A stretch of 64,000 nucleotides of DNA. It comes from Syncephalis fuscata. Taxonomy: Eukaryota; Zoopagomycota; Zoopagomycetes; Zoopagales; Piptocephalidaceae. Where the stretch lies: contig JAHLTZ010000026.1 of NCBI GenBank assembly GCA_025786725.1, positions 186,001 to 250,000 of the forward strand. The letters run 5' to 3'. Under the pieces are notes generated by a model. The model did not search any database and was not told the DNA's origin. It saw only the letters and a list, made by a program, of their open reading frames with translations. The translations under genes were made by a program, and so were the position numbers. Of this stretch, positions 51,298 to 64,000 are shown one piece after another (position 1 is the stretch's first letter; every line of letters begins with the position of its first letter).

Positions 51298-53826
51298 ATG
51301 AGAGGTTGTTTTTACACACCAAGCCTGGTGTGGAACCAACTCTATGGCATTCTATTCCTCGTAATAGGTGCAAGAATATGGCCAAGTGTATATGGATTCT
51401 ATATAGCGGCTAACGCGCCACATTATTACAATATCAACGATCCAGTTCCCGTATATTGGAACAAAGTCTATCCCAAAAATAACTTGTTGGCATTGCCTTT
51501 GGCCTATACTCAGTTGCCGTTTGTGTGTCAACCAAGCAGACAGATAGCGCTGAACGCAAATATAGGGCAGCGCCTGGCCGGCGATCAGCTTGTACTTTCT
51601 GATATACTGGTAAGCTGTGAAAGCAGCGTTTTCGATTGACTATGGCTAATAGCATAACAGCTAGAGACGGACAGAAATGAAACGTGCAAGATGCTATGTC
51701 GGCAAGATGTTGATGCAGCCACAGTACAGCAAGCCATCCAACTTATTAGAAATAACTACATGGCTGAATGGTAGATACTAAACATAGTATAGACTATTTA
51801 ATTATCTTACCTGGTAATAGGTTTGCTGATGAATTACCAGGTACACACCCTTGGAGTAATATTATGGATAAGCAGAAACGATATGGCGACGGATTCCCTC
51901 TAGGTTATTACGATCCATTGGTAAGTCAACAATAGTCATTTTACGTTGTCTCATCATCAATCCATTGATAGGAAGACAAGCTTTTTATTTATAATCATTT
52001 TATTTTTCAAATATTGTACGAAAGACCACAGCATGCTCCAAATCAGCGTTTAATTGTTGGCTTTGAAATTTATCCAAAATCGTAAGTTATTTATGACCCT
52101 TGCTCTGGCTGTTTCTAATCATTAGCTATCGGCAATTAGTGTAGAAAGTGCAAGCTACACATGCCAGCATGATGCATCTATACCAGGAATACCGCAACAA
52201 GAATTAAATCCCGCTATTAATGGCATTACTTATACTTATTCAGTTTTATGGATTGAGGTATATATTAGACCTATAAGCTATTGACACTGGTATTAATAAC
52301 TATTAACAGGAAACACACATTACTTGGGGTAGACGATGGAACAACTATTTAAATTATGACAACGATAAATCCATTCCTGTATTTTCTTTAATCAACGCGT
52401 TTGCCATATTGGCAATTATGGTTCTTATTATTGCTGTTATTGCTATACGTGTATTTGAGATTCATATACCATATATTTTCCCCGAAGATACGGTATGTAC
52501 ATATACCGTGGATTGGTCAGAGATAGTGACGATACCTGATAAAATAAACAGAGCGAGCAAGATGAATACAATGGATGGAAACTATTACACGGTAATGTAT
52601 TTCGTCCACCCATCTCGTCTACGCTGCTGTCAATTCTAGTTGGTTCTGGCCTACAGCTTTTTGGATCAATTTTGGGAGTTTTAAGTAAGTTTGAATTATA
52701 GATATCGATAGATAGCAATGATTAATTTAAATAGTTTTGGGAATACTTGGCATTGTTAATCCATCCTATCCGGGCGGCTTAGTCACTTGGTTTATTATTA
52801 TCTATGTGCTATCAGGGTAAATAACAAGTGTTATAGTATGTCATAACACTTACTGATACAATTGTTGGCTAGTGTTATTTCGGGATATGTTAGTGCCCGA
52901 CTCAATAGCACCCTAGTAGAAGCTGATTGGTATCGCCATGCCATTCGTGTAAGTCTTTTGATTTAATTAGTATTTATACTTATTCTTATCCTACCATAGA
53001 CGGCTACTCTAGTGCCTGGCAGCTTGCTTGCATTAGCGCTTCTGCTCAATTTTTTTATTTTATCAGAGCATGGTGCCAACACTCTTAGCTTTGGCAGCCT
53101 AATAACACTGTTTGGTCTATGGTTATGCATCGGAGGGCCTGCCACCGTAATTGGCGCTTACATTGGAAATAAACGGGCAAGTTTTTCGCATCCAGTCCGA
53201 GTGAGTGCCGTACAACGATCCATCCCACCTCCCGTGTGGTATATGAGAACTATACCCAGGTAAATATAATAGTACTAGTAACAATACGTAGTAATACATA
53301 ATAACAAAAAACTACTATTAATAATGTAGCGCTTTATTTGCGGGTATCCCATCTTTCGGCACCATATTTCTTCAAGAATATCTTATTTTGCACTATTTAT
53401 GGAGTGATCGATTCTACTATTTCTATGGCTACACACTAGCCTCATTTCTTTTGCTCATCATCACCAGCACGCTTGTAGCAGTGTCAATGACATATTTCTA
53501 CTATGTAACGAGGTAAGTATTCGAACAAAAGATAGCACAAGGCTATTGACGTCATTGGCAATTGGATTCTAATACCGAAATTATAGGATTATCGCTGGTG
53601 GTGGCGCACCTTCTTGTTCGGCGGATCTGTCTCTATATACATTTTTGGCTACGCTATTCTCTATTATCTACTTCGATTGCGGACAACAGGATTTGTTCCA
53701 ACTTTACTTTATCTGGTGCATACATTGGCTATTTCATCGTTAATAGGAATAATGCTGGGCAGTATTTCCTTAATGACTACTTATTATTTTATGCGTAGAA
53801 TATTCAAAGTAGTTAAAGTAAATTAG
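51298..53826 (+). CDS. Transmembrane 9 superfamily protein (nonaspanin)
   Basis: Emp70/TM9SF-family multispanning membrane protein of Golgi/endosomes. Signal peptide in [14 protein letters not shown]..., then the lumenal domain (including [11 protein letters not shown], then F-P-L-G-Y-Y-D-P-L). Nine transmembrane segments follow from about 52390. The conserved [21 protein letters not shown] and E-D-Y-R-W-W-W-R blocks identify the family. About ten exons. One T is apparently missing near 53494-53498, just before the YRWWW block. The C-terminus ([11 protein letters not shown]) is basic, as expected for the family's Golgi-retention tail. Confidence 0.88.
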
Positions 53827-54040
53827 CTAGTAACAATAAAATTTTAAGTGCTCAATAGTCTGAAATACATTTTATACAATTACGCAATAAATTATTAAAG
53901 CTTTTAATATATGGCAAAGTGTTGTTTATTGCTTGACAGTAGATACACAGCCAATTACAATAAGGCCAATACACGTTTTAAACATTAATCGGCTGATTGG
54001 CTAAGTTGATAAAATGGCCATATAGCTTGCAATGGACATG

Positions 54041-54960
54041 CTATACCAGGTTCATAGGTTTGGTTACAGGTGCGCCAGTTGAACGGGAATAGCCTTCCAA
54101 GGCATTCAACGGATACAGTGTAAATATTCCAATAAGTGGGAAAATAGCAAATTCGGTGTAGGGCACGTTGATTTGAGTGAATATCCGATGAAGTAGCAAT
54201 AGGAAATAGACAGCAATTAGCATGGTAATCTCCTAAATAAATGTAGTAATATCAGTATCAATGCAAATGCAATTTAACCAGCAATCAACTTACACGTCGC
54301 TTACGGTCTTGTTTGAACGCAGTCTTTGTTGGACTCATTTTCAACAGGACGCCAGCCATGATCATCACCATGTTAAGGCCAATAAACTGGGCAATGGTAG
54401 CCAGATCACTTAACCAGTTTTGGATGATGTAGCCTTTACGTAGTAGTGCTCGAGTAAGAACAATAGTAATAAAGGAAAGCATGATGAAAACCATTGAAGT
54501 TACAGAAACCCAACGACCAATTATTGTTGGACGAGGTATCGCATTACGCATCGATTTACACCTATAAATCATATAAACTGGTTAATGACACGTATCATAT
54601 TTGCTTATATTAATTACTTACCAGCTATCAAGCAGTCCAATGACACCGCCATAAATCATATAGCACCAAAACGGCAGTAGTACAGTCGTGCCGTTATTCG
54701 TACCGGCCATAAAGCAGTCTATACCGTACACTAAATTTGCTGGTTAGTCTATGGTCGCCGATCAGCTATTATTATATACATACATATAAACGCCGCTACG
54801 AAAAAAGCGTAGCGTATGTTGTGGTAACGCACAGCGTATACCAGCTGAGCCAGGGCAATTAGTGTGTATATAACCCCATATACAATAAATAGTATTGATG
54901 TCTCGCCATAGAGGCGTTCGTAGGTACCGTCCTGCGGTACTGAGCGTAGGTGACAGCCAT
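54041..54960 (-). CDS. Seven-transmembrane protein of unknown family
   Basis: Four exons; about seven hydrophobic segments. They run from S-I-L-F-I-V-Y-G-V-I-Y (TM1) through A-F-F-V-A-A-F-I, V-L-L-P-F-W-C-Y-M-I, V-F-I-M-L-S-F-I-T, F-I-G-L-N-M-V-M-I-M and L-I-A-V-Y-F-L-L-L to I-F-P-L-I-G-I-F-T-L-Y. The ATG at 54960 reads into a stop after about 33 codons. Adding one G in the GG of ATGGCT (54955-54959) brings it into the long frame (G-C-H-L-R-S-V-P-Q-D-G-T-Y). Introns near 54732-54786, 54562-54622 and 54231-54294. Topology resembles small 7TM sensors or lipid-handling membrane proteins, but no signature was recognised. Confidence 0.6.
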
Positions 54961-56375
54961 GGTGTTAGCGGAGTAGGATGATGGGTGAGTTACAAGTGAA
55001 AACAATGAAGGACGGCAAGGTCCAGCGGAGCAGGATGTATAACAATGGTCAGGCCGTTGCTTGTTGCTTCATTAATTTATACAAGATCATGCGTCTATAT
55101 GTATATACTAACAAAGAAAGTGTGGTCGAATACATGTGGTGTCACCATGCGGACGTTGACCTCAAGCTGCAATGTGGACGCGTTTCATACAAAGGATAGG
55201 CCAAGTTTCATGTGGGTCTGAAAACAATCCGCGTTGCCACACCAATACCACCCAACTTATGCAGCTGCCGTGCCCGGGGTGCATATGTTGCTAGACATGC
55301 ATTGATAACATTTGGTCAAACCAACTAACAGGTCACATGTATTTGTTAATCTGTATTATAGAAAAGCTGTAGAAGCATCAGAAATACATGCTATTCTTGA
55401 CATTATCGACTATGACGGGACACTGATGCTATCTCTACAATTAATTTTTATGTGGTATTTAACATTATTATAAAGTTTTTTAGCTGCTTATTATTATTTG
55501 AGTGTCAAATGTAGTTATTTAATAACACTCATGCAATTAAACTAGAATTTACTCTGTTAAACATAGACTGGACGAATGACGTCAGCCATCGAGATGCTTA
55601 ACATTGTAGATTTATTATCATGTATGCATATATCCTTTATTCATATATACATATATATAATTCCTATTGTATACTCATGTAAGTTGGGATTTATTAATAC
55701 TGAATCTAAAATTAAATTAATAATGGTTTAAGCAGTATGTTCCTGTTATATGGCAGAACAATATTTGATATACTTGCTCTACAATTATAATTATATAATA
55801 AGTATTGCTAATGCTAATTTACATATATTTATGAGCGAATGAATAAAATTAATTTTATTTGATTGATAAAAAGTGATTGCAAATATATTGCCATTACCAT
55901 ATTTGGTAATTCAAATTAATTCAATATTCCCACGGCTCTTTACCTTAAATAAATATTTTGTTCATATTACAGTTGCTATTTTCCACTTATATATTATATA
56001 GCTATATAATCAATTAAATGATGTTAAAAATAGAGCACAAAAGGCTTTTTATTGTTATTTTTATGCACAGGTGTTTTATAACGGTTATATTTTTATTATG
56101 ATTATATACTTATTGCAAATAGTCAACTTTTACTCAGATTGAATAAATATTGCTGTTTGGTATTTCTATGCTAATAATAAAATACAAAAGACTATTTTTG
56201 ATTGCAAGATTTCTTTTTGACAGCTCAACAGGGAGTTTCTTATTTTATCTATAAAACTGTTAAATGACTAGCACAGTAGCTCAAATGATATTGTTTAAAA
56301 GTAGGTTAAACAAAATAAAATAATTTGCTCAAATTTTATTTAAATAATTCGCTTATACTAAACTGTTTATTAAAA
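54961..56375. other. 1.4 kb intergenic region
   Basis: Between the seven-TM gene start and the subtilase stop, both on the minus strand. The first 300 bases are comparatively GC-rich. An ORF at 54978-55199 has no family resemblance and is probably chance. The rest is AT-rich. Confidence 0.45.
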
Positions 56376-58996
56376 TTAAGTTTTAGTAATATTAATCGTG
56401 ACGTTAGGTGAGCGCCAAATATCATAATCACTATCCACTGCGGCATCTCCATAGGGACGAAGTGCCATTAATTCAAAGTAGTAAATTCCGTTTGTAAGAT
56501 TGCTGCCTTTAAAGGTGGCTTTATCGTTTATCGTCACACCGCCAGCCCATTTGAATGTATTACTAGGAGGAGACTTGGGCTGTCTTCGGATAAGTCTGTC
56601 TTGGGAAGATCCAGGAATGGCACCAACTACTCTTTTGGTAGCGGCATCATATATGCGCGTTTTTGCGTGTAAACTAGGATATTCGACATCATACGACACA
56701 GTCATGACTTCATGGCCAGTCAATACATAGGGCGTTGTCGTGTTTGATGGTGGAATAAGCTGCTTTGTTAGTTGATCGGCCATTTCGATGGTAGGATTCT
56801 GCTTTAGAACATGTATATCGCTTAAACGTCCCTTAATACCAAGGTATGGTACATATATGGCATCGCTTGATGGCGTGTTGTTTGAGTTTGCGGCTGGATC
56901 AAATACAATATAACCCGAATATACCCATTTCTCAGCTTCAGGCAGCGCACTAGGTGGCGTGATTAACACATCAATACTGCTGATTTGGCCGGCAGCAATT
57001 TTTACATGACTGGATGAAAAGCTAACACTGGCTGGTGCTTCGCGCGTCTCGGGCTGGAACATTACTGAGCCATCAGCGTCAAAACCACGTGCAGCTACAG
57101 CTGGAACGTGGGTAACGGTGTAGACACGATCAGACTTTGACAAATTGGTAATACGCACAGTTCGATTGCGTGCATCACCATTGTGATTGCCAGGATATTG
57201 CGTGTCGTTAAGAGCAAGCCGTGATGGCGTAACAAGCGTGGTGCCAAAAATGGCACGTTCGACATTGAGCATACCGGCGCCTTGAAGTGCAACTGAACTG
57301 ATAAGAGTGTTGTTTTTGACTTCAGTGGCGGGACGAGCAGTGTTTTGGAACAGCTGGTGTAGACGAGTACGATCAATCTTCTCAGCACCAGTGCCCAGTT
57401 TATTATCATACCATTAACTTGTAGATAAAGTGCTATGGATCCGGCAACATATGGAGAAGACATTGATGTACCACTCTTGACGCCGTATTTACCCATTGGC
57501 AACGGAATGGTTGAGTAGATAAAGCCACCGGGACCACCAATATCTGGCTTGATCTCGGCCTTGGAGCCAGGCCCCCATGATGAAAAAGCGGACAAGTGGC
57601 CTGCCGTAGGCACTTCTACTATAATATTTTTATCAAATAAAATCTTCTGATTTGGATTGCTTGCCAGACTCTTAATAATTGCTTCACCGCTGGATTTTTC
57701 AATACTTAATACTGAAATTTTAATATCTGGTGAGATTGAAGGACTCAACGGGCCTGGCTCATTGTTATAGAGAATAGCAACAGCAGCACCAGCCTTTTCG
57801 GCGTTCATGGCTTTGATGTCGAAAGTGCAGTTGCCTCGCTGGATTAATACAACTTTGCCATTTACCTCGGGACCAAACGGCCTGCATCCCAATACGTTGT
57901 CGGCAGGGCCAGCCACAACAATCTCTGTGGCGTTGTGTTCAAAGGATTAAGCTTATTGGATACCGAGTAACCAAACACGGTATCGATTGCCAAACTAAGA
58001 GATAGCCCAGGTGCTGGATACTTGAAGTTATCAAGTGATGCGACTGAGAAAACGCTAGGGGCGACAGAAGGACTACCGACCTCCCAGAGACCGCCATCTC
58101 CCGAGTTGCCGGCTGATGCCACAACAATCAAGCCTTTTCGAGCAAGTATTTCGGCCAGAATAGCATCATCAGACTGAGCCCAGCCACCAGTTTCACCAAG
58201 CGACAGATTCACAATGTCCATACCGTCGGCATAGGCACGATCCAGTCCGGCCTTAATGGCATCGGTTGATGTGTATCGGCCGCAGCCAAATATTTTATAG
58301 GCACCAAATGTAACTTCTGGAGCAACACCAAGAAATGCTTCGTCGTGTGCACCATAATGCCGGCCACATGCGTACCATGTCCATTGCATGTGTCGCGAGG
58401 GTCATCGCTTTGGCTAATGGTACTTGTTGTGCCATTGAAATTGTTGCCAACAAAGTCCCGCCCATAGGCGACACGACAGCTTGGACCAAAGCAGCCTCCT
58501 AAGGCTGGATGCATGTAATCGATGCCGCTGTCGATGACACCGACCTTAACCCTTTTCCGTAGACCTTGTATTTTGTATGCATCACATCCACGCCCGTCAT
58601 ACCATGCGAGTATGGCAATGGATTGTCTTCCTTTAGCTGCTGTCGTTGAACAACAGGACCAGCTACTTGATTAATTGGCCAAATACGCTTTACACCAGGC
58701 ACATCCTCGATAACTTTAAGATTTTTGTTATCAGTGTCGATACTGATGGCGTTCATGGTAGCGGTAAGTGCATAGCGCACACGGAAATTAATGCTAAGCT
58801 TTGTCAAGCTATCACGGAATGCAGCCTGCTGAGTGGCGTCATCCAGCTGAATCAAAAAAGCATTATCGAGTGTGCTGACTTTAGTGGTTGGTGTGGCAGC
58901 AGTGGGAGGTTGGCTTGGAACGCGTGTTTTTGCTTGAGCCAACACGTCACTGGCGGCAAATGCCAGCAATAAAGCGGCTAAAAGGATAGGTTTCAT
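56376..58996 (-). CDS. Secreted subtilisin-like serine protease with PA domain
   Basis: S8A peptidase, about 870 residues without introns. Signal peptide M-K-P-I-L-L-A-A-L-L-L-A-F, then an inhibitor-I9-like propeptide. The catalytic triad is intact: Asp in G-V-I-D-S-G-I-D, His in G-H-G-T-H-V-A-G, Ser in K-S-G-T-S-M-S-S-P. A PA (protease-associated) insert follows the Asp/His region (L-I-Q-R-G-N-C-T-F-D), and a Fn3-like domain forms the C-terminus. Four one-base losses break the ORF: 58549-58553, 58352-58358, 57936-57941 and 57398-57404; bridging them gives one colinear protease. The domain order resembles minor extracellular proteases of bacteria and fungi. Probably digests host or prey protein. 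Confidence 0.88.
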
Positions 58997-59930
58997 TGGA
59001 TGAGTAAATCAACTGAAATCGTTAGTTAATAGCCGTAAATAGAAATATCGTGAATTGTTAGACAAGATAGTAAGAATAAAGTAAATTGTTATTATATGGC
59101 GCGCGTGATAGTGGATGGTTTGTATTGTACATAGTTTAAGCAAAACCGTATGGTTTATATAGAACCAATGGTATCGATATTATTTCTGACTTATGAACAA
59201 CAATTCGGCTATTTGCAAGCAGGCCTTTTCATAGATGGTTTTACAGCGAGTAATTTTATGGCTCATTCTGAAAGGCCTTTATATCTATAAAAGAAAGGCC
59301 TGTCTTTACATAACAGTAGAATTACTCAGAGGTGTTTTGCCCGTTCGCATCAAACATTATAATCATGGCTAAACCTATATTATCTGTGCTATCCATAGTA
59401 ATAAACCTGTGTATGGCCCACATATATATCTTAAGCAGAGCTCTTATCAAATAAAAAAGGCATTACATAGCTTATAAAGCATGCGCTTATATTAAGTTTT
59501 AAGCAACGCATTCTAATATTCTGAGCTTTGTAACTTAAGTGTTTGGCTTAATAATTGTTGTATTGATATAGAAAGTATGTAAACCATTAGTAATGCTAAT
59601 AAAAATGGCATTCAAATGGTTTAGTTGCTTATCTGCTAAAACTAAAAAAATAATCCAATTGGCCTTAGCTAGAAAGGCTGTATAGTACACGCCTAAACCA
59701 CTATCTATTTATTATAATTATTTCGAACTTTGATTTCTACTTGACAAGCATTTCCATTACGCATCCAACAGATCGGTAAAAATTAATCATCAAGCCAAAT
59801 CAATAACAATAATTCAATAAATGTATTTATTTTATCAGGTAAATACTAATATGAACCATCACCTGTAAAAGCCATATAAATGATGACTATGCAAATCACC
59901 ATTACCATTGCAACCATCAAACACTAATAC
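58997..59930. other. Intergenic region upstream of the protease
   Basis: About 930 bases with no recognised gene. A near-palindromic GCAGGCCTTTT ... AAAGGCCTG arrangement lies around 59218-59312 and could form a hairpin; significance unclear. Confidence 0.4.
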
Positions 59931-62123
59931 TAGTATCATATTTAATAAACAATTAACATATAAAGCTGACTATTTTATTAATCAAATAAACAAATTGCTA
60001 TTTTTCCTATTCATTTGTAAACGTTAATTGTAATACTTTATGCATAATAGCTATGATTGTGATGTGGCTCCAGTGTCTTTATATTTCTAATAGCTATTAC
60101 CATTATAAAGTGTAACATTTCCTATTTATAATATCTATGGCCACCTTAAGTGCTTTCAATGTAATTAAGTGCTAAAATTACTGAAATGTAAGTTAAAAGC
60201 AATAGCAATAGTTAAATTAATAAAGCGCCACTATAATTATTTATGATTTTACGTATAACAAAGCAATTTGTCTGTTGTTTTGCACATGTATACACATAAC
60301 GTGTAAATAGCTGTTGGCAAAGTATGTCGTGATTGTATTGTGTGATGGTATAGTTATCATGATGATACGCTAATAAATGTATAAAATAGCAATTTTTACC
60401 GTTTATGACATATATACTTCAAATACAGCAAAATGGTTTTCAGATTCGAGTTCTCTATGCTTGGATGAATCGTTTGGTATAAAATATAGAACAATTGTTG
60501 GTGTTTGATATTCTGGACAGGATTCTGTGAAAGTGTGCTAAGATATATATTGTGTAATTGGATAACCAGTTAAAATCGCATGTGATCGATTACAAGAATA
60601 ATATATCTATCAAATATTGGTATCGATTACTATAACAAACGTCTATTACGGCAATATGACGAGTAGCTACTTGTTAGTTGTGGGCATATGAGCAGTCATC
60701 TAAACTAGCATGCTGCGTTAATGATGAAATACTGCAAATACTCAAGTTCTATTATTAGTTATATTTACTATATAATGATAGCTTTATTCAATATCAATAT
60801 AAATTGCTAGTTGCTAATTTTATTTTATTTCTAGTTAGTGTCATACATGCTATTCAGTCTACTATAATTAAATCATAATAATAAATTATAAATATAAACA
60901 GTTTATTATCAAACAATATTAAGCAGCCAGAACATAATAGAAAAGACCCAGGTAGATTGAAATACACGAAAATATGTAGCAAATTGCTGTCCAGCTTGTT
61001 TTTATAGCTACTGCTTGTTTACTACTTCAATCATGCTAAACTACATTTTACAATGGCCATGTAATGCTATTATTCAATAAACAAATAGGCAATATCAAGC
61101 AGTAGTAGGCAGCTGAAACGATTGAGTCATAGCATATCGTTGTTTTATCTAAACAAATATTAATTATTTGTAAAACTTGTTATTTATCATATTCAGTTAG
61201 TAGCAGGCTGTCAAGTGGATGTAGATATTCAGGGTACATGTTCAAATACCGCACTTTCTTAGTCGATTACTTGCCCTTAGTTTATGCCAATTGTATCTCC
61301 ATGCTATCTCTTCATTATTATTATCTTTTTTAAAGACATAAGCGGTATATAACTACAAGTAGTGGAAATAAATTGTTTATTGACAGTTGTACTAAAGAAT
61401 CGACAAAAATTGCTTGCTGCTATTGCCAGTAATGCGAAAAGTGTCTTGAATTTAGCGCCGATAGTATTGCCAGAGACTTGAACCATCCGTACCTGTCATA
61501 AATGTATTTATACCTAATGGTTGCACTGTCAATATTCTACTTATGCCATGTGCTCATTATTGATATCATATGGCTTCTAGCAAGTGATGGTTCAGTTGGT
61601 GATATTCAGCTATAAACAAAAATTAGCGCTGCATTCAATTGTGGATTCCTAATTCCAAATAGTAATCATGATGATAACACTACTGTTTTGATATCGTAGT
61701 CATGCTGTTGTGTTGAAGTAATTAAAATATATTATATGACTAAACAGCATATCATATATGAATAGCCGCAAGAGTGATATACTGAACATCAATACCGATT
61801 ACCAATAGAGTAACCACTAAGATAATATAGGTAATAAACATTTGTTAAATGTGGATATGAACAGTCAAATAAAACGATACGCTGCATTTAAAACAAAAAA
61901 TGCAACTTATTTAGATTCTATCATTAGCTATATTTTCTATAAAAGAATAGCTTTATTCAATACTAATAAAAAGAGCTATTTCTAATTTCATCTTACCTTT
62001 TTAGTGTCATTCAGTTATTCACTTTATTATAGCTAAATTGTAATAAATAGCAACTAACGAGAAATAAGATTAGTATAAAAAACAATATCAATCAATTAAT
62101 ACATTGTATTCTAAAGGTTAAAA
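59931..62123. repeat. 2.2 kb dispersed direct repeat, right copy
   Basis: Partner of 1757-3954, direct orientation, about 58 kb away. Flanks do not match. See the left copy for content. The shared 60-codon ORF lies at 61304-61486 on the minus strand. Confidence 0.85.
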
Positions 62124-62907
62124 AGGCATTAGCAAGTAGCAAAGATTAGTAGTATGTAATAGCACCAAGATCTTTAACCAAAATTACAAATAATGTATTT
62201 ACTGTTTCAATGATATAACTATCAGTATTTGATAGTGCAGATTTAGCACGCCAAAATCAAAATTTATTTGTAATGATTTGCTAACTAAATTAATCAACCA
62301 ATTATATAGATAAATACGTTACTTTATACACAACAGCAAACATACATAATTGATATCTTAATAAACTGAATAATATAACTATTTTGAATATGTGTTTAAT
62401 TCTACAGCATTTTTATTGTATTTCAGATACAGTTATAATACGATTCGCCATTAAAGAGACGCGCTATCATGAATATCATAGGATATTAATAGATAAGAGT
62501 ATATGTATATGTGTGAGTGAATGGATAAATAAATGTGCGTGCTTGGCACACACAACAAATGCGACTGTGCTTCAGGTGCTGAAAGAAAAATGCCATTGGC
62601 AAGAAATCTAGCTCAAATGAAAAGAACTAACTAAATGCGATGTGTTAATTATTAAATTGCTAGAATTAATTTTTGTTTCTGTTGTTGAAAAAAATAGAAT
62701 AAAGCAGAAACAACATTAAAAACAGTCGCGAGGAATCGAAAGCGAAGAAAAATGAAAAGACTAGAGAGAGAGCAGAAAAACGAATATGCAAATGATTTGA
62801 AAAAACAAGAAATTTCTAAAGTCTATTCAGTCATCCACCTCACACACTAATGACAGCATCAATATTATGCAAAATACCAAGAAAATAAAAAAGTATAAAA
62901 GAAAAGA
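62124..62907. other. Intergenic/3' flanking region of the zinc-finger gene
   Basis: About 780 bases, AT-rich, with a purine-rich (GA) stretch at 62710-62780. An ORF at 62384-62611 has no recognisable similarity and is not called. Confidence 0.4.
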
Positions 62908-64000
62908 TTAAATCATGCTTGATGATGATAATGATGAGGGTGGTATTGTTGTAGCTTGGTTGGTTGAGACAGTTAAGCCTACGCTGGTGGGCACGGAATA
63001 GCCAGTTAGATGACTGCTTAGCCCGCCGGTGGCATGCAGTTTCGATGGACGGCCTACTCCAAATGGATTCGTGGCCACGGCTTGGCCAATTAACTCGGAC
63101 GGATTTAATGGGTGCTGGCCTAGTTCTGTAGCCAGTGCCATTGTGTTAGTAGTCATAGGGCCGGTAACGGCGTTGTTAGAAAATCTATAGGCCATTCCAG
63201 CTGGGATGGAGTAAGCCATGCCGCCGTTTGGCATAGCTGTGTTGCCTCGAGACATCACGTTTGTATTGACGATAGGCGTGGTCGATAGTGATCGATTCGG
63301 CATATAAGCTAATCCGCCTATCGGGCCATTAGGCAAAAAAGATGCAGCCATTGACGATGTTGATGGTATAGATAAGGAACCTGAGGCCAAGGTTGATGAG
63401 GTAGCCCAATAGGACTGTGCTGCCGCTGCTGCCGCTGCCGCTGCTGTGATGGTGTCATTAATCATGGTGGTGGGACGACCTTGAAATGCTACCAAAGGCT
63501 GAATTGGCTTATAAGGCATTGATGTCATTGTTGGCTGAGCTTGCATGTTGGTAGGCAATGTATACATACGCTGAGATGGAGCCTGAACCATTGGCATAAC
63601 AAATGGATAGGTAGTAGCGGTAGCCAACTCTGCCGATGGGCCTGCTTGTAATCCAATGTTGCCAGATGAATGCAGTGGCGTAGGTGTTCTTAATTGCATT
63701 GAGGTAGGACTGGCCTCTTCGCTTGGTAGACGCTCATTGCTTACAAGCAAATCGCCCAACAACTCGTGTGTTCGCTCGTGCTTACGGAGTGAACGGGAGT
63801 GATAGTAAGATTTGCCGCATTGGCTGTATCGACAATGGAATGGGCGAATGTTACTATGCGTTTTCACGTGGGTAGCCAACGAGTCAGGACGCGAAAACCG
63901 CTTGCCGCAGTTATCGATAGTGCACTGGTAGGGACGTTCGCCAGTGTGTGTACGTAGATGGTTGTGCATCTTGTGGCGTTTTGTAAATGGCCGTTCACCA
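62908..64000 (-). CDS. C2H2 zinc-finger transcription factor (partial, 5' part beyond window)
   Basis: C-terminal part of a protein whose reading frame stays open to the window end. A finger remnant (P-F-T-K-R-H-K-M-H-N-H-L-R-T-H) is followed by T-G-E-R-P-Y-Q-C...C...F-S-R-P-D-S-L-A-T-H and a third finger C-R-Y-S-Q-C-G-K-S-Y-Y-H-S-R-S-L-R-K-H. The x-C-x4-C spacing is Zap1/PacC-like. The remaining ~270 residues are Ser/Thr/Met/Pro-rich with a poly-Ala run, typical of an activation domain. The DNA target cannot be deduced. At least one more finger and the start lie upstream of the window edge. Confidence 0.85.
   Translation of the reverse strand, partial: GERPFTKRHKMHNHLRTHTGERPYQCTIDNCGKRFSRPDSLATHVKTHSNIRPFHCRYSQCGKSYYHSRSLRKHERTHELLGDLLVSNERLPSEEASPTSMQLRTPTPLHSSGNIGLQAGPSAELATATTYPFVMPMVQAPSQRMYTLPTNMQAQPTMTSMPYKPIQPLVAFQGRPTTMINDTITAAAAAAAAAQSYWATSSTLASGSLSIPSTSSMAASFLPNGPIGGLAYMPNRSLSTTPIVNTNVMSRGNTAMPNGGMAYSIPAGMAYRFSNNAVTGPMTTNTMALATELGQHPLNPSELIGQAVATNPFGVGRPSKLHATGGLSSHLTGYSVPTSVGLTVSTNQATTIPPSSLSSSSMI

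Noticed and set aside
52443-52718. Frame break in TM9SF at 52560-52640
   Set aside because: Removing a GTATGT...CAG intron joins P-E-D-T to [10 protein letters not shown] in frame, so no base is missing there.
54978-55199. 73-residue plus-strand ORF
   Set aside because: No signal peptide, no family resemblance, no intron or promoter support.

Overview
The window is nuclear DNA of a fungus, probably an early-diverging lineage (a Zoopagomycota-like fungus is a weak inference). The evidence is AT-rich DNA, genes split by many 45-80 bp GTAAGT...AG introns, and fungal proteins (Med1, Ste11-type MAPKKK, Gbp2-like SR/RRM protein, Tps2-type trehalose phosphatase, Gna1). These sit beside genes better known from animals (ANKRD40-, RSPRY1- and SMYD-like). 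There are no operons, CRISPR arrays or recognisable tRNA/rRNA genes.

Layout. 0.3-1.0 kb: small secreted ricin-B-like lectin gene (-). 1.76-3.95 kb: non-coding repeat whose near-identical partner lies at 59.93-62.12 kb in the same orientation. 4.1-12.2 kb (-): STE11-type MAPKKK, Mediator subunit 1, eEF1B gamma. 12.5-16.7 kb: tandem pair of secreted-protein genes of unknown family, the second apparently broken. 16.9-22.9 kb: VPS60/CHMP5 (-), divergent from ANKRD40-like (+), then Tps2-like (+) and a small coiled-coil gene (+). 23.0-31.2 kb: HAD phosphatase (-), cystathionine gamma-lyase (+), SMYD SET/MYND protein (-), a reverse-transcriptase remnant, a tiny secreted peptide and Gna1 (-). 32.5-41.4 kb: RSPRY1-like (+), F-box protein (-), Gbp2-like (+). 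42-55 kb: intronless seven-TM protein (-), a 2.75 kb gene-poor stretch, mL46 (+), CDC27/APC3 (-), TM9SF (+), a second seven-TM protein (-). 56.4-59.0 kb: secreted PA-domain subtilase (-). 62.9-64.0 kb: C2H2 zinc-finger factor cut by the window end.

Most genes are unrelated housekeeping genes. The parts that look lineage-specific are the secreted proteins (lectin-like protein, tandem pair, micro-peptides, subtilase), the two seven-TM proteins and the 2.2 kb repeat. A pervasive feature is that at least 23 sites in conserved genes lose the reading frame, and at every one a single base appears to be missing, often in a short homopolymer. I read this as a consensus-sequence artefact. Broken ORFs here should therefore not be taken as pseudogenes without independent reads, and the spans below bridge these sites.
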